DNA of 34,878 nt from an uncultured Bacteroidota bacterium (GCA_902826165.1 CADEDV010000019.1:11634-46511), one strand, 5' to 3'. Shown: positions 15,357 through 24,496, counted from the first letter of the stretch. Made by a program: numbers and translations. The notes: generated by a model not told the origin, from the sequence alone.

Positions 15357-16397
15357 ATGATTTGTATTTACTGCAGAAAAGAGCTGCCTGAAGATATTTT
15401 TTCAAAAGAACATATATTCCCGGAATCCATTGGAGGAAACCTAATTATAAAAAACGTATGTAGTGCATGTAATAGTTACCTTGGGAGTAATATAGATAAA
15501 CATCTAGTAGATAATTTCATAATAAAAATGATTCGTGCTGGCCTAGAAATAAAAAATAAATCAAATAATCTTACTACTCCACTTAATGGCGGGTACATAG
15601 TATCAAATCCCAAAGCTTTAATTACCCAGTATTACGATAAAAAGTCGAACTCTCTGAAATTTAAAGCCGCTCAAACTGTTGTAGAGGAGAAATCTGAAGA
15701 TGGCCTTAAAACACTTTTCATATCCGGTGACATCTCTGATGATTTAAACAAAAAAATAAATGAGATAGTTCGGAAAAAAGGTTTACTAGAACCCTTTGAT
15801 GAAAAAATAACAACTTATAAAAAACCAAAAATTAGAAAAGAAGAAGAAATCAATCGTTTACTAATAATTCCCCCGCTTTTAAAAATTGCATACTCACTCG
15901 GCAATTATTGGCTAGGAGAAAAATATCTAAATGATAGAACTGGTCTCTTATTATCAAAAAAATTACTCAATCCCATTGATTTAAGTAATCATAATAATGC
16001 GAGAGAAAGTCTAATTGGAATTGGTATTACATTTTCCTTTTTCACCGAATCGAACTTTAATAATTGGCGTCAACACTCATGTTGTCATATTGCTCTTTTA
16101 AAGAAAGTAGGTAAAGATATAGTTTGCTATCTTAGGATTTTTAACATTATTGAGGCCCAAATTACAATATCAATCGACTCAAAAACGTATCTTGATTTTC
16201 AAGATCAATTCCTACTTATCGACCCTACTAATAATGTAAAAATCGAAAAATCACTAACTGAGGAGTTAAAAAATCCTTTGAAAATGGACTCAGCTTCAGT
16301 CTTTGGTTTAAATTGGGAACAAATTAAAGAGAGTACTTGGCTTTTGAGTATCAAAAAAAATGATACTGAAGTCTTTAATGTTACCGCAGAATTCTAA
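15357..16397 (+). CDS. HNH endonuclease-like protein, AT-rich and probably acquired
   Basis: 346-aa protein with an N-terminal HNH-type zinc and nuclease module: CIYC (Cys3, Cys6), SKEHIFPESIGGN with His19, and VCSACNSYLGS (Cys35, Cys38, Asn39). This is the CxxC...H...CxxCN layout of HNH_5-type nucleases. The remaining 290 residues, rich in Lys, Ile and Asn, match nothing I can name and may bind DNA or a partner. The gene is clearly more AT-rich than its neighbours, with long A runs, and stands between a co-directional gene and the convergent respiratory genes. This suggests horizontal transfer. No methyltransferase, toxin, antitoxin or other defence partner is adjacent, so a defence role is only a possibility. 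Confidence 0.75.
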   Translation: MICIYCRKELPEDIFSKEHIFPESIGGNLIIKNVCSACNSYLGSNIDKHLVDNFIIKMIRAGLEIKNKSNNLTTPLNGGYIVSNPKALITQYYDKKSNSLKFKAAQTVVEEKSEDGLKTLFISGDISDDLNKKINEIVRKKGLLEPFDEKITTYKKPKIRKEEEINRLLIIPPLLKIAYSLGNYWLGEKYLNDRTGLLLSKKLLNPIDLSNHNNARESLIGIGITFSFFTESNFNNWRQHSCCHIALLKKVGKDIVCYLRIFNIIEAQITISIDSKTYLDFQDQFLLIDPTNNVKIEKSLTEELKNPLKMDSASVFGLNWEQIKESTWLLSIKKNDTEVFNVTAEF

Positions 16398-16449
16398 CCC
16401 TTACTAAGCTCACTAAATAGTTTTTTTCCACTTATAAAATATTTCATTC

Positions 16450-17019
16450 TCACATCTCCGCCTCAAATACAATCCTCACTTCATCCGGCAAAAAGATCTC
16501 CATCGTCGGTCCTTTTTTGATGGTAAGAAATGTCCATTGAGGAGAATCGCTGTCTTCAATAGCTACCATGCTGTTCTTTACATGAAAGCAATAGCTCCGG
16601 GTGGTTTCTTCAAACCAGCTATTCTTTGTTCCATATTGTGCTTCAAACAAGCCCAGCAGGAATTCCTTTTTCTTCTTTGGCCTTTTCTTTTTCAGGTTTT
16701 CGGTAAGGTCTGCCTTGAAACGCACCGCCATTAATAAAGTATAGTCCAGCTTCACGAACCTGCCTTCCTCGTGGTCAACGATCTTCCCTACTTTATCAAT
16801 CGTCACGAGGTCCGTGACAACATCGGCATCCTCGTTATGTAAGGTCTCCAGTAATTTTTTCCGCATGGCCTCTTTGGGCATAATATTAAAAAGCCGGGGA
16901 TAGGTCAGTAATAAAACACCATCATAATCTTCACTAAAAAAACTTTCATAGAACTGACCCAGCCGTTTGGCTAAACCCGGCACATGGGCACAAAGTTTTT
17001 CCAGTGCTTGCAACTCCAT
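16450..17019 (-). CDS. Uncharacterised protein at the end of the respiratory cluster
   Basis: 189-aa soluble protein with no signal peptide or membrane helix. The N-terminal half is helical (LEKLCAHVPGLAKRLGQFYESFFSEDYDGVLLLTYPRLFN), there is a strongly basic stretch (LKKKRPKKKKEF) near residue 112, and the C-terminal part is beta-rich. I do not recognise a family. It starts 9 bases after the DUF420 stop, so it is probably co-transcribed with the oxidase assembly genes. A role in oxidase assembly would be guilt by association only. Confidence 0.75.
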   Translation of the reverse strand: MELQALEKLCAHVPGLAKRLGQFYESFFSEDYDGVLLLTYPRLFNIMPKEAMRKKLLETLHNEDADVVTDLVTIDKVGKIVDHEEGRFVKLDYTLLMAVRFKADLTENLKKKRPKKKKEFLLGLFEAQYGTKNSWFEETTRSYCFHVKNSMVAIEDSDSPQWTFLTIKKGPTMEIFLPDEVRIVFEAEM

Positions 17020-17028
17020 AAATGAAGA

Positions 17029-17571
17029 TTAACGATAGTAGGGGCTGATCATCAGGTAAACAACCACCCCTGTTACCGCTACATAAAACCAGATCGGCCA
17101 GGTGATCTTTGCCAGTCGTTTATGCTCCGGCCATTCACCGACCATAGCCCTGTAAGCAGTAAACAATATAAAAGGAAGTATCAATCCGGCCAGCGGAATA
17201 TGGGTAAAGAGAATAATGTAGTAGATCGTCTTCATGGTTCCTTCTTCACCAAATTTGGTTTCCCCGGCAAAAAGGTGGTGACAGATATAGCTTACCAGGA
17301 AGAGGATAGAAAGTATCATCGCCGACAGCATCATCTTCTTATGCAGTTCATACTTCTTACGCTTAACGGCAACCAGTGCGGCTACTAATAAAACAGCCAC
17401 ACAAGAATTGATAACTGCATTGATCGTGGCAAACAGGTGCACATCAAAGCCAAGATCTGCTTTCACAGTAATTCGTCCCAAGGCCACGACCGCCATAAAA
17501 ACGATTGCTGAAAAGGTGAAGATGAGTACTCTTGCTTTACGATCATTTTTTATCCAGGCTGCTTGTAACAT
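17029..17571 (-). CDS. DUF420 membrane protein, likely cytochrome oxidase assembly factor
   Basis: 180-aa inner-membrane protein of the DUF420 family with about five helices. Conserved His residues lie at the ends of helices (VHLFATINAVIN, KKYELHKKMML, YICHHLFAG, FTHIPLAGLILP), as expected for heme or metal binding. The related Bacillus protein CtaM is needed for cytochrome aa3 oxidase activity, and this gene's place after SCO and the oxidase subunits supports a similar role. It overlaps the SCO gene by 29 bases, so translation is probably coupled. Confidence 0.9.
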   Translation of the reverse strand: MLQAAWIKNDRKARVLIFTFSAIVFMAVVALGRITVKADLGFDVHLFATINAVINSCVAVLLVAALVAVKRKKYELHKKMMLSAMILSILFLVSYICHHLFAGETKFGEEGTMKTIYYIILFTHIPLAGLILPFILFTAYRAMVGEWPEHKRLAKITWPIWFYVAVTGVVVYLMISPYYR

Positions 17572-18370
17572 CTGTGTTCTTTTTTCTCAGTAAATAAAAT
17601 AAAAATCCAACTAAGGCAATGGCTATCAGGAAAACAACTGCCATCAGCTGAAGTTTACCTGCAAAGAAACTTTTTCTCCCGGGATTTTTCTCCATCGTCA
17701 GCATGACCAAATTGCGGGAAAGATCGGACAGGGAAGCAGAGTCAAGTCCGTCATAATACCCTCTTACATGCCGCATGCTGTCAATCAGTATAAATTTATC
17801 GCTGTGCACAAAGTTAGTATCAATAATGCCCCCGTCTTCCACACCGATCTTTATTTCATTCAATGCCAGGTCATAGATCTTTTTTTTATCTCCCGTCAGC
17901 AACCACCATTTTTCCGGGTCTATCTGAAAACGGTCAGCCCAGTATTTTAACCGCTCCACCGAATCCCGTTCCGGGTCAATACTGAAAGAAATAAAATGTA
18001 CCAGGTCATTTGTTTTATCACCCACCCTTTTGCCATTATGAATAGATTGTTGCAGTCTGCGCATATTACGGGTCATGGGCGGACAGATAGTGGGGCAATG
18101 TGTAAAGAAGAAATCAGCTACTACTATTTTCCCTTTCAGGCTGTCCCAGGTGATCGTTTGACCCAATTGGTTGGTCAGCTTAAAATCAGCTATTGTATGC
18201 CACAGGGTATCGTTGTAAATTTTCCCCTTCTCCGTCCTGCTGATGGTAGAATCCGGCAGGTAATGCCGGGGCATCAATACATTAGATTCGCTGTAATTTT
18301 TTACAATAAAATAGCCCAACAAAGGAAGCAGCAGGGCAATCAGTATAGCATATAACGCATTCTTGTTCAC
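17543..18370 (-). CDS. SCO1/SenC/PrrC copper chaperone for cytochrome c oxidase
   Basis: Membrane-anchored thioredoxin-fold protein that delivers copper to or reduces the CuA site of oxidase subunit II. An N-terminal anchor (ALYAILIALLLPLLGYFIV) precedes the SCO domain. FTHCPTICPPM has Cys91 and Cys95 in the CxxxC copper site, and the third ligand is His near residue 189 in FVHSDKFILID. After the domain there is a second membrane helix (LMAVVFLIAIALVGFLFYLL), so both ends are anchored. No ATG is available; I take the GTG at 18370, with a TTG at 18397 as the alternative. It belongs with the oxidase genes upstream. Confidence 0.93.
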   Translation of the reverse strand: MNKNALYAILIALLLPLLGYFIVKNYSESNVLMPRHYLPDSTISRTEKGKIYNDTLWHTIADFKLTNQLGQTITWDSLKGKIVVADFFFTHCPTICPPMTRNMRRLQQSIHNGKRVGDKTNDLVHFISFSIDPERDSVERLKYWADRFQIDPEKWWLLTGDKKKIYDLALNEIKIGVEDGGIIDTNFVHSDKFILIDSMRHVRGYYDGLDSASLSDLSRNLVMLTMEKNPGRKSFFAGKLQLMAVVFLIAIALVGFLFYLLRKKNTDVTSSLDKK

Positions 18371-18428
18371 GGGTTCATTTTTCTGATGAAAGATCAATTC
18401 TTGCTGTTGTCAGCAAAGTATAAAATCA

Positions 18429-18474
18429 AAAACCATTGTCCTGCTAATAACGGTTCAGCTAAGACAATGGTTTT
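18429..18474 (-). terminator. Hairpin between oxidase subunit IV and SCO genes
   Basis: AAAACCATTGTC and GACAATGGTTTT form a perfect 12-bp stem with a 22-base loop that can pair again (GCT with AGC). On the minus strand it is followed by TTTTTGATTTT. It likely ends or attenuates the long respiratory transcript before the assembly genes. The A/T-flanked stem could work in both directions. Confidence 0.65.
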
Positions 18475-18498
18475 GGTAAAAATTTCTATTCTTATCTT

Positions 18499-18993
18499 CT
18501 ATTGCTTGCCCCCGGCATCGGCAGGTTTTGGCTCCTCTGCTTTTTTATGATGGTCAGCCGGCATGGTTGACTCCTGGAAATGCTTGTCATATTTATTCCG
18601 CAGGTTCTTATAGGAATTACCATCTGCAATAAAAGCGATGATAAACCAGATAAACAACATCAGCGGCACCACGATGGTCATGATCATGTTCCGGATCTCA
18701 TCACCCAGGTGCATGAAAACAGATACGATATAATATGCTTTCGCTAAGGTGAGGATACAAACAGCCCCTTTGAACATCAGCACCAGCAATGCACTCGGGT
18801 TCTCTCCTTTGTGAATAGTATATATCGCCAGGCCGATAGCCAGCTCAATGATGGTGATCACTGATAACAGGATCGTTGTCTTGCGCACCTTCTTTTTAAA
18901 GGCAGCATCATCGATATCATGATGATGAAAACTTACTTCAGGATAGGCAGCTGAAGAAGAAATATGTTTTGTTGGATCAAAATGAGTACTCAT
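18499..18993 (-). CDS. Cytochrome c oxidase subunit IV-like protein
   Basis: 164-aa small membrane subunit of the aa3-type oxidase. Three helices (about 42-58, 68-92 and 103-122) follow a His-rich soluble N-terminus (FHHHDIDD). The middle helix carries KAYYIVSVFMHLGDE, the family signature of prokaryotic COX4-type proteins. The C-terminal tail is charged and probably disordered. It starts 24 bases after the stop of the 290-aa subunit III gene. Confidence 0.9.
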   Translation of the reverse strand: MSTHFDPTKHISSSAAYPEVSFHHHDIDDAAFKKKVRKTTILLSVITIIELAIGLAIYTIHKGENPSALLVLMFKGAVCILTLAKAYYIVSVFMHLGDEIRNMIMTIVVPLMLFIWFIIAFIADGNSYKNLRNKYDKHFQESTMPADHHKKAEEPKPADAGGKQ

Positions 18994-19017
18994 AATCTAA
19001 ATAGCTTCAAAAATTAA

Positions 19018-19890
19018 TTAAATAAGATAAAAACAAAGGAATACGAATACCCAAACCAGGTCTACAAAGTGCCAGTACAACCCGGCCTTTTCGATCATCA
19101 GGTAATGCCCTCTTTTCTGGAACACATCTTTCTGTGTCATCAGTAACATTACAATATTGATCACCACACCGGAGAATACATGGAAACCGTGGAAACCGGT
19201 GATACCATAGAAATAACCACCAAAAGCTACAGGCCCGTTTTCACGGATATGCAGGTCAGCCGCATTAACCATACTCATCAGTTTCTCCTGCGACATGCCT
19301 GCCAGTTGCTCGTGGGATACAGAATGATCATGGGAACTTACTATCTGCACCAGCGTTTCGTGTGATGTATTCTTCAGGGCATCGGCTACAGCCGAAGCAG
19401 AAGCCAAATCGCCCCAGGGGTTTACGGTTGTTGTTTGTCCCACCATTTTGATCTGTCCGTCAATCAGGGTAGCATGCTCACCAGTGATCAGGTGATGCCA
19501 TTCCCATGCCTGGCAGCCGAGGAACGCCAAACCACCAACGATGGTCCAGGCCAGCCATTTCACAACAGCTTGTTTGTCTCCTTTATGCCCGGCGTGTACA
19601 GCCAGCACCATGGTAACAGAACTGATGATGAGGATAAAGGTCATCACACTCACAAAAGCCAGTGGCAGGTTAGCATGACCAGCTCCGGGGAATGCATTAA
19701 AGACCACGTTCGGATCCGGCCAGAAATTCTGGCTGAAACGGATAGAACCATAAGAGATCAGGAATGCACCAAAGGTGAACGCATCACTCATCAAAAAATA
19801 CCACATCATCAATTTACCATACTCCATGTTGAAGGGGCTTTTACCGCCACTCCACCATTTCGTCTGATGCACATTTGCTGTTGTCGCCAT
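19018..19890 (-). CDS. Cytochrome c oxidase subunit III (long form)
   Basis: 290-aa membrane subunit of the heme-copper oxidase. Conserved pieces of subunit III are present: KLMMWYFLMSDAFTFGAFLISY, FLGCQAWEWHHLI, GITGFHGFHVFSGVVINIVMLL and KAGLYWHFVDLVWVFVFLCFYL. An insertion of about 80 residues between EWHHLI and GYFYGITGFHG carries Asp, His and Ser-rich soluble sequence that ordinary subunit III lacks. A second, shorter subunit III gene lies directly upstream, so the complex may contain both. It begins 36 bases after that gene's stop. Confidence 0.93.
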   Translation of the reverse strand: MATTANVHQTKWWSGGKSPFNMEYGKLMMWYFLMSDAFTFGAFLISYGSIRFSQNFWPDPNVVFNAFPGAGHANLPLAFVSVMTFILIISSVTMVLAVHAGHKGDKQAVVKWLAWTIVGGLAFLGCQAWEWHHLITGEHATLIDGQIKMVGQTTTVNPWGDLASASAVADALKNTSHETLVQIVSSHDHSVSHEQLAGMSQEKLMSMVNAADLHIRENGPVAFGGYFYGITGFHGFHVFSGVVINIVMLLMTQKDVFQKRGHYLMIEKAGLYWHFVDLVWVFVFLCFYLI

Positions 19891-19926
19891 GTTAGTTGTC
19901 TTTATTAATTTCTTTATACGCTATAA

Positions 19927-20493
19927 TTAACCGATGACGAGGAAGAATACCAGCAGGTAGATCCATAATCCATCTACAAAATGCCAGTATGTTGCTGCTA
20001 CCTCCACCGGTACTGAACTATATGTTTTCGTTTTTCCAAAGAATGCTTTAATGAACATCACGATCAAAGCAATGATACCACCCAGCACATGCAACGCATG
20101 CAAACCAAAGATCACATAGAGGAATTGCCCGCCTCCTGCTCCCTTAAAGGTGATTTGCTGGTCCCACAACTCTCCAAACCCCAGCCACTGAAACACGATA
20201 AAAAGAACTCCCAGTACCAGCGTCGTTGCTATCAGCGACCTGTACTTGCCCATCTCCCGTTGCTGAAAAGCCCTTAATGCCATCTGTATAGCCAGGCTGC
20301 TCAGCAGGATCGCCACGGTTGAATACCAAAAGAACTTCGGCATTTCCTCCACCCCCTGCCAGTTGGCCTGGTTGCTTTTTACGATAAAAGCACTGGTCAG
20401 GCCGGCAAACATCATCAGGATGCTTGCGATAGCAACCCACAAGGTGAACTTGTGCGGATGAAGTTTTTTTCTTTGTTCAGTCACGATATCCAT
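19927..20493 (-). CDS. Cytochrome c oxidase subunit III (short form)
   Basis: 188-aa five-helix version of subunit III. It has HPHKFTLWVAIASILMMFAGLTSAFIV at the N-terminus, FGLHALHVLGGIIALIVMFI in the middle and VAATYWHFVDGLWIYLLVFF at the end, the standard subunit III hallmarks. It resembles the short forms found with caa3-type enzymes. The gene sits between ctaB (16 bases) and the long subunit III gene. Confidence 0.92.
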   Translation of the reverse strand: MDIVTEQRKKLHPHKFTLWVAIASILMMFAGLTSAFIVKSNQANWQGVEEMPKFFWYSTVAILLSSLAIQMALRAFQQREMGKYRSLIATTLVLGVLFIVFQWLGFGELWDQQITFKGAGGGQFLYVIFGLHALHVLGGIIALIVMFIKAFFGKTKTYSSVPVEVAATYWHFVDGLWIYLLVFFLVIG

Positions 20494-20509
20494 CTCACTT
20501 TTATTGTTA

Positions 20510-21385
20510 TCAAGCTTTACTCATTAATAAGGCCAGCAATACCACCGGCAAATACATATAACTTCCAAACATCACTCTTCTTGCTGAGCTCACATCCATC
20601 TTTCTGTATAAACTGATACAACGCCACAACATAAAAAAATTCGCCAGCAGTATCAGTATCAAACTTATTATCCCGGTTATTCCATCATAGGTGCTCATTC
20701 CTGTAAAATAAGGTAACACCGTTACCGGGAACAACAACAATGAATACATGATCGTCTGCAGTGCCGTGAACTTTGTCGGGCCTTCATCAGCAGGTAATAA
20801 TTTAAATCCCACAGATGAATAATCCCGGTGTGCCACCCAGGCAATCGCCCAGAAATGGGGGAATTGCCAAAAGAACTGGAAGGCAAACAAGATCCAGCCA
20901 CCGGTTGACAACTGGTCATCTCCTGCTGTCCAGCCGATCAAACAAGGCAATGCTCCCGGAACTGCTCCCATCAATACCGCAATTGAATTGACTTTCTTCA
21001 ATGGGGTATAAATAAAAGCATACAGGAACAAACTAAATGCTGCCAAACCCGCCGACAACCAGTTGAAATAATAACCAAGAATAAAAACACCCAGCGCACC
21101 GGTTATGATAGCGAAGACCCAGCCTTCTGTCGCACTCATCCTTCCTGCCGCTACCGGCCTGGTGGAAGTCCGCTTCATTTGTGCATCGGTATCTTTTTCA
21201 ACTACCTGGTTGATGGCATTGGCACTGCCTGTAACCAGCATCCCACCTGCAAAGAGCAAAACGATCATCACCCAATCATACTCCACCACTTTCGGCGCCA
21301 GCAGGTAACTGATCACACTGCTGAACACCACCATTATACTCAGCGAAAGTTTGATTAACTGTAAATAATCTTTAATCTTCCTCAT
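20510..21385 (-). CDS. ctaB: Protoheme IX farnesyltransferase (heme O synthase)
   Basis: UbiA-family prenyltransferase that converts heme B to heme O, the precursor of heme A for the aa3 oxidase. 291 aa with about nine helices. The first prenyl-diphosphate motif is NAINQVVEKDTDAQMKRTSTRP, and the second region is AHRDYSSVGFKLLPADEG, with GAVPGALPCLIGWTA between them. I see no ctaA (heme A synthase) in the window. It is placed between subunit I and the subunit III genes, as is common in Bacteroidota. Confidence 0.96.
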   Translation of the reverse strand: MRKIKDYLQLIKLSLSIMVVFSSVISYLLAPKVVEYDWVMIVLLFAGGMLVTGSANAINQVVEKDTDAQMKRTSTRPVAAGRMSATEGWVFAIITGALGVFILGYYFNWLSAGLAAFSLFLYAFIYTPLKKVNSIAVLMGAVPGALPCLIGWTAGDDQLSTGGWILFAFQFFWQFPHFWAIAWVAHRDYSSVGFKLLPADEGPTKFTALQTIMYSLLLFPVTVLPYFTGMSTYDGITGIISLILILLANFFMLWRCISLYRKMDVSSARRVMFGSYMYLPVVLLALLMSKA

Positions 21386-21550
21386 CTCACTTTCGCTTGT
21401 TATATAAAGAACATTAAAATTATGTTCCCAACATTTATTCTCCCGTTAGCTTCGTTGCGTCGCACCCTTGTGCTTCCTGTTCGCTACTGAGCTCGACGAA
21501 GTACCAGCTTTTACAACGTCTTTCACTTTTTCAAAAACCGGCTCTCATAA

Positions 21551-21578
21551 GCCCCTCCTGCGGAGGGGTTGGGGAGGC
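21551..21578. repeat. GC-rich hairpin repeat between ctaD and ctaB
   Basis: CCCCTCC and GGAGGGG (21552-21558 and 21562-21568) form a 7-bp hairpin with a TGC loop, followed by TTGGGGAGG. The phrase looks like a dispersed short repeat of the kind common in Bacteroidota spacers. It lies in the 193-base gap between ctaD and ctaB, one of the longer spacers within the operon. I see nothing else definite there. Confidence 0.5.
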
Positions 21579-23390
21579 CTAATGCTTACTTTCATTTGCA
21601 CCAATCGGTTCTGTCTGCGGAATGAAATCTCTTCCGTCTTTACCATAATCATACGGCCACCTGTGTACTTCAGGAATTTCTCCCACCCAGTTACCATGAC
21701 CCGGACGGATCGGCGTTGTCCATTCCAGTGTATTAGCACCCCATGGATTTTGTGTAGTCACTTTTCTTCCTTTGAAAATAGAATAGAAGAAGTTGAATAC
21801 AAACATCAGCTGCACTGCAAATACGATGATGGAAACAACGGTGATCATTTTATCGAGGTCGCCAAACTGGTTGAAGGATACCCAGCCACTCTTATCAAGA
21901 TAACGGCGTGGCATACCCGCCAAACCTTCATAGTGCATGGGCCAGAAGATCAGGTAAGCTCCCACCATGGTTACCCAGAAGTGGATATAGCCTAATGTAT
22001 TATTCAGGTAGCGGCCAAACATTTTCGGGAACCAGTGATACACACCGGCAAACATGCCGAAGAAGGAGGCTACACCCATTACAATATGGAAGTGAGCTAC
22101 CACGAACATGGTATCATGCAGGTGAATATCGATCGTTGAGTTACCCAGGAAAATACCTGTTAAACCACCAGAGATAAATAAGCTTACAAAACCGATCGCA
22201 AACAACATGGCCGGTGTAAAACGGATATTACCTCTCCATAATGTTGTAAGCCAGTTGAACACTTTGATGGCTGATGGTACAGCGATCAATAGCGTCAGTA
22301 ACACGAAGATGGAACCAAGGAATGGATTCAACCCGGTTACAAACATATGGTGGGCCCAAACCAGGAAGGCGAGGATAGCGATCGCAAATAAAGAACCGAG
22401 CATCGCCATATAACCAAAGATCGGTTTGCGTGAATTAACCGACATGATCTCTGATACCATACCCATGGCAGGTAGCAGGATGATATATACTTCAGGGTGA
22501 CCCAGGAACCAGAACAAGTGCTGGAACAAGATAGCACTACCGCCTTCGTTAGGTAATACTTCACCATTCACCACGATATCACTCAGGAAGAAACTGGTAC
22601 CAAGGTTACGGTCAAACAACAATAAGATCGCACCGGATAATAATACAGGGAAAGACAATACGCCTAACACGGCTGTAAAGAACATAGCCCAGATGGTCAG
22701 CGGCATTCTTGTCATGCTCATACCTTTGGTACGCATGTTCAGAATGGTAGAGATATAGTTAAGACCTCCGAGTAATGAAGAAACAATGAACATAGCCATA
22801 CTCACCAGCCACAGGTCCATACCCAGTTTAGAGCCATCAGAAGCCTGGCCTAATGCACTCAATGGCGGGTAAACCGTCCAGCCACCCGAAGCGGGACCTG
22901 TTTGAATGAACAAAGAGGATAACATGATCACACTGGCAAGGAAGAAGAACCAGTAAGACAACATATTCAGCATCGGTGATGCCATATCCCTGGCGCCGAT
23001 CTGTAATGGAATAAGGATGTTAGCGAATGTACCGCTCAGGCCGGCTGTCAATACAAAGAACACCAATACGGTTCCGTGCATGGTTACCAGGGCATAATAA
23101 AATTCGGGTTGTATCTGTCCGCCCTTTGCCCAATTACCAAAGAAGGTCTCCAGTATCGGGAAGGACTGGTCAGGATAACCTAACTGCAAACGAAACAACA
23201 CCGAGAACAAGCCACCAATAATGGCCCAGATGATACCGGTAATCAGGAACTGCTTACCGATGGTCTTATGGTCCATACTAAAGATGTACTTACTGATGAA
23301 GGTCTCTTTATGATGACCACCACCGTGTTCATCATGATGGACATCATGTGTTGTTACTACTTCAGGATGTACAGACATTGCTTCGCTCAT
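21579..23390 (-). CDS. ctaD: Cytochrome c oxidase subunit I, A1-type heme-copper oxidase
   Basis: Catalytic subunit that reduces oxygen to water and pumps protons; 603 aa with 12 core helices. Ligands visible: MHGT (near 101) for low-spin heme, FLGHPEVYIILLP (near 300) with the CuB His, the proton-channel Glu and the cross-linked Tyr, AHHMF (near 346) with two CuB His, and HDTMFVVAHFHIVMG (near 428) with the heme ligands. NILIPLQIGARDM holds the D-channel Asn and Asp region. The Glu in GHPEVY marks the A1 type. The N-terminus is His-rich and probably cytoplasmic. It follows subunit II by 44 bases. Confidence 0.97.
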   Translation of the reverse strand: MSEAMSVHPEVVTTHDVHHDEHGGGHHKETFISKYIFSMDHKTIGKQFLITGIIWAIIGGLFSVLFRLQLGYPDQSFPILETFFGNWAKGGQIQPEFYYALVTMHGTVLVFFVLTAGLSGTFANILIPLQIGARDMASPMLNMLSYWFFFLASVIMLSSLFIQTGPASGGWTVYPPLSALGQASDGSKLGMDLWLVSMAMFIVSSLLGGLNYISTILNMRTKGMSMTRMPLTIWAMFFTAVLGVLSFPVLLSGAILLLFDRNLGTSFFLSDIVVNGEVLPNEGGSAILFQHLFWFLGHPEVYIILLPAMGMVSEIMSVNSRKPIFGYMAMLGSLFAIAILAFLVWAHHMFVTGLNPFLGSIFVLLTLLIAVPSAIKVFNWLTTLWRGNIRFTPAMLFAIGFVSLFISGGLTGIFLGNSTIDIHLHDTMFVVAHFHIVMGVASFFGMFAGVYHWFPKMFGRYLNNTLGYIHFWVTMVGAYLIFWPMHYEGLAGMPRRYLDKSGWVSFNQFGDLDKMITVVSIIVFAVQLMFVFNFFYSIFKGRKVTTQNPWGANTLEWTTPIRPGHGNWVGEIPEVHRWPYDYGKDGRDFIPQTEPIGANESKH

Positions 23391-23434
23391 AATCGTATCG
23401 TTTACCGCAGGTTTAAATGCTGCGTTTCTATTAA

Positions 23435-24496
23435 TTATTTTATAACCTGTGCAATTACCGAATCTTTCAGAATAGCCGGGGCTGTTGTTGAATCTTTGGC
23501 CGGTTCCATTTTTTTAGCCGGGGCGATCTTTGTGTACAACGGATCTTTCTTCGCCAGCCAGGCATCAAATTCTTCCTGTGTTTCCACGATGATCTCACCT
23601 CTCATACTCCAGTGACCTTTACCACACATCTGGTCGCAGGAAATTTCATATACGAAATCAGGGTTCTTCGTTTCTTTCTTCATATCGGCTGTGGTCTTGG
23701 TGGGAGTGAACCACATCGTGGTAGGTGTACCCGGAACGGCATCCATTTTCATACGGAAATGCGCCAGGCCCACATCATGAATTACATCTTTAGCACCGAT
23801 CACCAGCTTTACGGGTTTATTCACCACCAGGTGCATCGGTTCACCACTTACATAAATATCATCATGGTTAGCGGGATCATCCCACAACTGCCCCAATGGA
23901 TTATTCTTAGCGTCACTGATCTCTTTGAAATATTTTTTACCCAGCACTTTGTCTGCACCCGGGTAGCGGAACTCCCATTTGAACTGGCTGCCCACTACTT
24001 CCACCTGCATAGCATCTTTTGGTGCTTCGCCGGTTATTTTGAACCAATAGAAAATACCAAAACCAACCAGCACTGTTAATGTGATAGCCGGGATAACGGT
24101 CCAGATCACTTCCAATTTGTTATTATGCGGGTAATAGAACGCTTTCCTGTTATCTGACTCCTGGTATTTATAAGAAAACCAGAACAAGGCTACCTGTGTA
24201 ATTACAAATACGATAAACGTAAGGGCTAATGTGATATAAAGCATCCTGTCCACCAGCACACCATGGTCAGAAGCCGGTGCACCCAGGATCTTTCCTTTCA
24301 ATTGTTCATTGCAATAATAAACACCGATCAGTCCTGCAATCAGGAACACCAGCAGCAGGAAGCCGTTGATCTTATTGGTTTGTTTACGGGATCTTTCCTC
24401 ACCCCTCAGAATGGCTACATATTCGCTGGCCTTGGCGATCTGGAACGTGACCAGAAAACCGAGGATCAGTATCGCTACAATGAAAGTTGTTTGCAT
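23435..24496 (-). CDS. ctaC: Cytochrome c oxidase subunit II (CuA subunit)
   Basis: Carries the CuA centre that accepts electrons from cytochrome c; 353 aa. The cupredoxin domain contains VGSQFKWEFRYPGAD, DVIHDVGLAHFRMKMD with the first CuA His, and CDQMCGKGHWSM (near 286-297) with both Cys, the second His and Met. The position between the Cys that is usually Glu (CxE) is Gln here. Four N-terminal helices are predicted (about 4-20, 44-64, 85-108 and 128-150) instead of the usual two. No heme c motif (CxxCH) is fused to it, so the electron donor is a separate cytochrome or alternative complex III itself. Confidence 0.96.
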   Translation of the reverse strand: MQTTFIVAILILGFLVTFQIAKASEYVAILRGEERSRKQTNKINGFLLLVFLIAGLIGVYYCNEQLKGKILGAPASDHGVLVDRMLYITLALTFIVFVITQVALFWFSYKYQESDNRKAFYYPHNNKLEVIWTVIPAITLTVLVGFGIFYWFKITGEAPKDAMQVEVVGSQFKWEFRYPGADKVLGKKYFKEISDAKNNPLGQLWDDPANHDDIYVSGEPMHLVVNKPVKLVIGAKDVIHDVGLAHFRMKMDAVPGTPTTMWFTPTKTTADMKKETKNPDFVYEISCDQMCGKGHWSMRGEIIVETQEEFDAWLAKKDPLYTKIAPAKKMEPAKDSTTAPAILKDSVIAQVIK

